DNA of 8,076 nt from Bacteroidia bacterium (lineage in GTDB: Bacteria; Bacteroidota; Bacteroidia; Cytophagales; Cyclobacteriaceae), in the NCBI GenBank assembly GCA_012031955.1, contig JAAURZ010000087.1, positions 1 to 8,076 of the forward strand, in the 5' to 3' direction. The translations under genes and the position numbers were made by a program. The notes under the pieces were generated by a model. It saw only the letters and a list, made by a program, of their open reading frames with translations. It was not told the origin of the DNA and made no database searches. This document shows positions 5,977 through 8,076 of the stretch, in pieces. Within the stretch, counting starts at the first letter, position 1; each line of letters starts with the position of its first letter.

Positions 5977-7089
5977 ATGAGGCCAGTCTACATAGCATCC
6001 GATAATATCTGCTCGCCCCTGGGTTACACCACGCACGACAACATGGATGCCATACTCAGCGGTGCATCGGCGTTGTCGCTCACGAAAGACGACGGTCTGG
6101 CCCCAGTACCCATTTATGTAGGCCAGATCAAGCCCGACGCCCCTGACAAAAACCTCAGCCGTTTCGAAACGTTGGCCGTGCGCTCCGCTGCCGCCGCCCT
6201 GGAACAGGTGAACATCGACCCGTCGGCAGACGATGTCCTGTTTATTCTTTCCACTACCAAAGGCAACATCGACGCCATTGGCGAGCGTGACGCCGACTTG
6301 CTGTTGCATTCGAGCGCGCGGAAGATCGCGGGCCATTTTCAAAACAGCAACGCGCCCCTAGTCGTGTCCAACGCCTGCATATCGGGTGTAGTGGCTCTGA
6401 TCGTCGCACGGCGCTACCTCGAACGCGGCCACTACCGGCACGCCGTCGTAGTGGGTGGCGACCTGGTATCGCCGTTTGTCACCCTGGGCTTTCACTCATT
6501 GCAGGCACTCAGCCCCGAACGTTGCAAGCCGTTCGATAAAAACCGCCGGGGCATCAACCTGGGTGAAGCATTCGCGACGCTAATACTCACCACCGACGAC
6601 GGCGAAAGTGCCTATGGGGCGAGCGTACGCGTGCGGGGCGGCGGCCTCAGCAACGACGCCAACCACATCTCCGGCCCGTCGCGTACCGGCGAAGAGCTTG
6701 CGCTTGCCGTGAAACAAGCCCTCGGCAGATCCAACGTGCAGGGCGACGAAGTGGGCTTTATATCAGCCCACGGAACAGCCACGCTTTACAACGATGAAAT
6801 GGAAGCCAAAGCTTTTAACCTGGCCGGTATGCAGCACATCCCATTGCACAGTCTCAAGGGTTACTTCGGGCACACGCTGGGAGCCGCTGGCGTGGTGGAG
6901 TCCGTCGTAGGCATTCAGTCATTGCTGCGCAGCGTGCTCGTGCCCACACTGGGCTACAGCGAAAACGGGGTGTCGCAGCCAGTGAATGTTATAAAAGAAG
7001 CGACCCACAAAAACATGCGCTACTGCCTCAAGACCGCTTCGGGTTTTGGCGGCTGCAATGCAGCCTTGCTGTTTGAAAAAGTTGATTAA
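5977..7089 (+). CDS. Beta-ketoacyl-ACP synthase (flexirubin/aryl-polyene ketosynthase 2)
   Basis: This is a second FabF-superfamily condensing enzyme, 370 residues from ATG 5977 and shorter than the first. The triad is present: Cys134 in SNACISGVVAL, His265 in ISAHGTATLYNDEME and His299 in GYFGHTLGAAG. The C-terminal loop ASGFGGCNAAL replaces the usual GFGGTN. It is therefore not an obviously dead chain-length factor, although aryl-polyene systems are known to pair two different ketosynthases and it may be the partner of the first. The start is ATG 5977 (MRPVYIASDN, a normal KAS beginning) 15 bases after the thioesterase stop. A GTG at 5938 gives 13 extra residues and overlaps the thioesterase by 25 bases, so I think it less likely. 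The gene reads through without any frame break, unlike its neighbours. Confidence 0.9.
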   Translation: MRPVYIASDNICSPLGYTTHDNMDAILSGASALSLTKDDGLAPVPIYVGQIKPDAPDKNLSRFETLAVRSAAAALEQVNIDPSADDVLFILSTTKGNIDAIGERDADLLLHSSARKIAGHFQNSNAPLVVSNACISGVVALIVARRYLERGHYRHAVVVGGDLVSPFVTLGFHSLQALSPERCKPFDKNRRGINLGEAFATLILTTDDGESAYGASVRVRGGGLSNDANHISGPSRTGEELALAVKQALGRSNVQGDEVGFISAHGTATLYNDEMEAKAFNLAGMQHIPLHSLKGYFGHTLGAAGVVESVVGIQSLLRSVLVPTLGYSENGVSQPVNVIKEATHKNMRYCLKTASGFGGCNAALLFEKVD

Positions 7090-7094
7090 TTTTG
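7066..7094 (+). promoter_or_regulatory. Candidate Bacteroidota promoter upstream of the methyltransferase
   Basis: TTG (7066-7068), an 18-base spacer and TAATTTTG (7087-7094) fit the TTG-N17-23-TAnnTTTG promoter of Bacteroidota. This is the best match in the window. It overlaps the 3' end of the second ketosynthase gene. Transcription would begin near 7100, giving a leader of nearly 100 bases before the ATG at 7197. Together with the gap of 107 bases, it suggests that the methyltransferase begins a separate or additional transcript. Confidence 0.45.
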
Positions 7095-7196
7095 AGCCCG
7101 TTCGCCGCCCGTGTCATCAACATCACCCACAGCCAACAAACAAAGAAGCAACCAATTGTTCACCCAGGCGGGTTAATTAAACAATAAACATACTGA

Positions 7197-8076
7197 ATGA
7201 AATTTTTTGATCGAGAAACCAAATCCGCACTGGAGGCCAAAGAAGATGCCCAGCGCATCGCATTTGCTCCTGTTGTATTCCAGGCCGCCCGCATACTCAG
7301 AGACAACGGCATGCTGCGTACCGTGGAGGCGGCCGGCGACGCCGGCGCGACGGAAGACGAAGTGGCTGCCAAAGTGAATGTATCACGCTATGGCGTGCGT
7401 GTGCTCCTCGAAGCCGGGCTCGGCATCGGCCTGCTCATCGTGCAAGATGGCAGGTATAAACTTACCAAGACCTCTTTCTTTCTGCTGAACGATACGCTTA
7501 CCCGCGTGAATATGGACTTCATTCACGACGTATGCTACCAGGGCCTGTTTAGCCTCGATGCCAGTCTCACAACGGGCAAGCCCGAAGGCCTGAAGGTTTT
7601 CGGCGAATGGCCCACCATTACGAAGGACTGTCGCGCCTGCCGGCACAAGTGCAGAAAAGCTGGTTCAGCTTCGACCATTATTATTCGGATACGTCTTTCA
7701 ACGAGGCACTGCCCATTGTGTTTGAAAACAAACCCGCACGACTGCTCGACATCGGAGGTAACACCGGGCGCTGGACACTCAAATGCGTAGCTTTCAATCC
7801 CGACGTGGAGGTAACGATCTTCGACCTGCCCGGGCAAGTGGCAATGGCAAAAGAAAACGTTCGCAAAGAAGGGTTTGACACACGCGTGAAATATCATGAA
7901 TCGAACATCCTCGACCCTGCGCAACCTTTTCCTAAAAACTTCGACGCCATCTGGATGAGCCAGTTCCTCGATTGTTTTTCCGACGAGCAAATCATCTCGA
8001 TCCTGAAGCGATGCCATGAAGCACTCAATCCCGACGGCTCCGTGTTCATACTTGAGCCTTTCTGGGACAAACAGAA
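7197..8076 (+). CDS. SAM-dependent methyltransferase (O-methyltransferase family 2-like), one frame change, runs off the right edge
   Basis: The N-terminal third is a winged-helix dimerisation domain (ILRDNGMLRTVEAA, then VNVSRYGVRVLLEAGLGIGL). It is followed by a Rossmann-type methyltransferase domain with the SAM motif LLDIGGNTGRW (Asp185, Gly187, Gly188, Gly191), then TIFDLPGQ, a conserved acidic/Pro motif of this family, and FDAIWMSQFLDCF. Such enzymes methylate hydroxyl or ring positions of aromatic products; here the aryl head group of the pigment is the natural candidate substrate. The frame is broken at 7617-7620: att followed by acg should carry one more T, which restores EWPTIYEGLSRLP and keeps the frame open to 8076. 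About 293 residues are visible out of the usual 330-350, so roughly the last 40-50 lie outside. Before correction the protein would end at 7790 with a scrambled tail. The choice between O- and C-methylation cannot be made from the sequence. Confidence 0.85.

Noticed and set aside
5818..6342. Minus-strand 174-codon open frame opposite the second ketosynthase
   Set aside because: It is antisense to a clear ketosynthase and overlaps the thioesterase end; no family features are visible.
1..8076. tRNA, rRNA, CRISPR array, insertion sequence or long repeats
   Set aside because: I found no cloverleaf-like segment, regularly spaced repeats, terminal inverted repeats or transposase-like protein. Nearly all of the window is occupied by recognisable genes.

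Overview
The window holds most of a flexirubin / aryl-polyene type pigment biosynthesis cluster from a member of the Bacteroidota. Everything from about position 165 to the right edge lies on the + strand. The lineage is inferred from three things: a lyase resembling the tyrosine ammonia-lyase of Flavobacterium johnsoniae (compared from memory), a gene set typical of Bacteroidota flexirubin loci, and TAnnTTTG-type promoter motifs with little Shine-Dalgarno sequence. GC is about 50-55% in the sections I counted, which would fit a cytophagal or chitinophagal soil-type genome better than a low-GC Flavobacterium. The genus cannot be named.

Layout: (1) Positions 1 to about 165 are a foreign-looking, GC-rich (about 72%) piece. 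On the - strand it encodes part of a serine hydrolase of the beta-lactamase/CubicO superfamily. It runs abruptly into (2) an aromatic amino acid ammonia-lyase (to 1193) that has lost its N-terminal part, including the MIO-forming Ala-Ser-Gly. (3) A FabG-like ketoreductase (1190-1918) overlaps the lyase stop by 4 bases. (4) After a 140-base AT-rich gap with a candidate promoter and hairpin come a ketosynthase (2059-3282) and an acyl carrier protein (3289-3546). (5) Next are an LPLAT/HtrB-like acyltransferase (3549-4433) and a hot-dog dehydratase (4433-4852). (6) Then come a small exported protein of unknown function (4877-5517), a 4HBT-like thioesterase (5550-5962) and a second ketosynthase (5977-7089). 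(7) After a 107-base gap with the best promoter candidate, a methyltransferase (7197 onward) runs off the right edge.

Likely joint function (inference from known flexirubin and aryl-polyene pathways): the lyase makes a cinnamate-type starter, probably 4-coumarate from tyrosine. The starter is extended on the ACP by the two ketosynthases, reduced by the ketoreductase and dehydrated by the hot-dog protein into a conjugated aryl polyene. The thioesterase and acyltransferase would handle release or transfer of the chain, and the methyltransferase would decorate the ring or its hydroxyl group. The starter ligase, the dialkylresorcinol genes and the export genes are not in the window.

Four genes (acyltransferase, exported protein, thioesterase, methyltransferase) are each broken by single-base length changes in short runs of A or T, five in all. 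Restoring one base at each site gives clean family-like proteins. This pattern, with the abrupt left-hand junction, points to a draft or metagenome assembly with indel errors and one chimeric join, rather than to a decayed or novel locus. I see no RNA gene, CRISPR array, insertion sequence or other mobile element.
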